DNA of 43,648 bases, taken from the NCBI GenBank assembly GCA_013297875.1, contig JAAFIW010000032.1, forward strand, positions 1 through 43,648. Reading direction: 5' to 3'. A model generated the notes under the pieces. It was not told the origin of the DNA. It saw only the letters and a program-made list of their open reading frames with translations, and made no database searches. Each line of letters begins with the position of its first letter. The stretch's first letter is position 1. Below, in pieces: positions 43,257 through 43,648 of this stretch. A program made the position numbers and the translations under genes. Source of the stretch: Comamonadaceae bacterium (GTDB lineage: Bacteria; Pseudomonadota; Gammaproteobacteria; Burkholderiales; Burkholderiaceae_C).

Positions 43257-43648
<392 letters not shown>

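Overview
The window looks like chromosome from a betaproteobacterium of the Comamonadaceae, of a Rhodoferax or Limnohabitans kind. This rests on the partial 16S rRNA at the right edge, the high-GC coding style, the proteobacterial gshA type, and a short palindromic repeat (core ATAGCTGCTTGAGCA) scattered through it that I associate with this family. The genus is an inference: the 5' part of the 16S departs somewhat from the usual Comamonadaceae pattern.

Layout. 1-0.4 kb: end of an unrecognised gene and a clear terminator. 0.8-3.7 kb: yaeQ, purB and a glutathione S-transferase. 3.8-10.8 kb: a tightly coupled minus-strand operon of eight genes (FAD amine-oxidase-like protein, DUF1365, cyclopropane-fatty-acid-synthase-like methyltransferase, chalcone-isomerase-like protein, MFS transporter, DUF3833 lipoprotein, SDR, NTF2-like protein), a set typical of lipid modification under photo-oxidative stress. 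Upstream of it lies an exported glutathione peroxidase. 11.9-25.7 kb: ferritin-like protein, rfaE2, a rhomboid protease, gshB, a large CLCA-like metalloprotease with a C-terminal anchoring signal, benE, an RloA ATPase with a decayed rloB, kup, gshA, a Phd/PIN toxin-antitoxin pair whose toxin lacks its first catalytic Asp, transposase debris and a membrane protein.

25.8-32.8 kb is the most interesting part. It is a single minus-strand operon for a retinal-based light system: three small soluble proteins sharing an N-terminal 'VDG' domain, then a microbial rhodopsin with an Asp-Thr-Lys (DTK) motif, then crtI, crtB, crtY and blh, which together turn geranylgeranyl diphosphate into retinal. No crtE is present. 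The three leading proteins are not part of any described rhodopsin system I can name.

32.9-43.6 kb: another glutathione S-transferase, small hypotheticals, a YafY/WYL regulator, an EVE-domain gene split by a palindromic MITE-like insertion with a 4-bp target duplication, a VOC protein, an exported alpha/beta hydrolase, the ABC-F ATPase uup, a two-subunit molybdenum hydroxylase (iorAB type), and the promoter region and first ~390 bases of an rRNA operon.

Light, singlet-oxygen and glutathione themes recur (rhodopsin/carotenoid operon, lipid operon, glutathione peroxidase, gshA, gshB, two GSTs), which fits a bacterium living in illuminated water. That link is inferred from gene content only.
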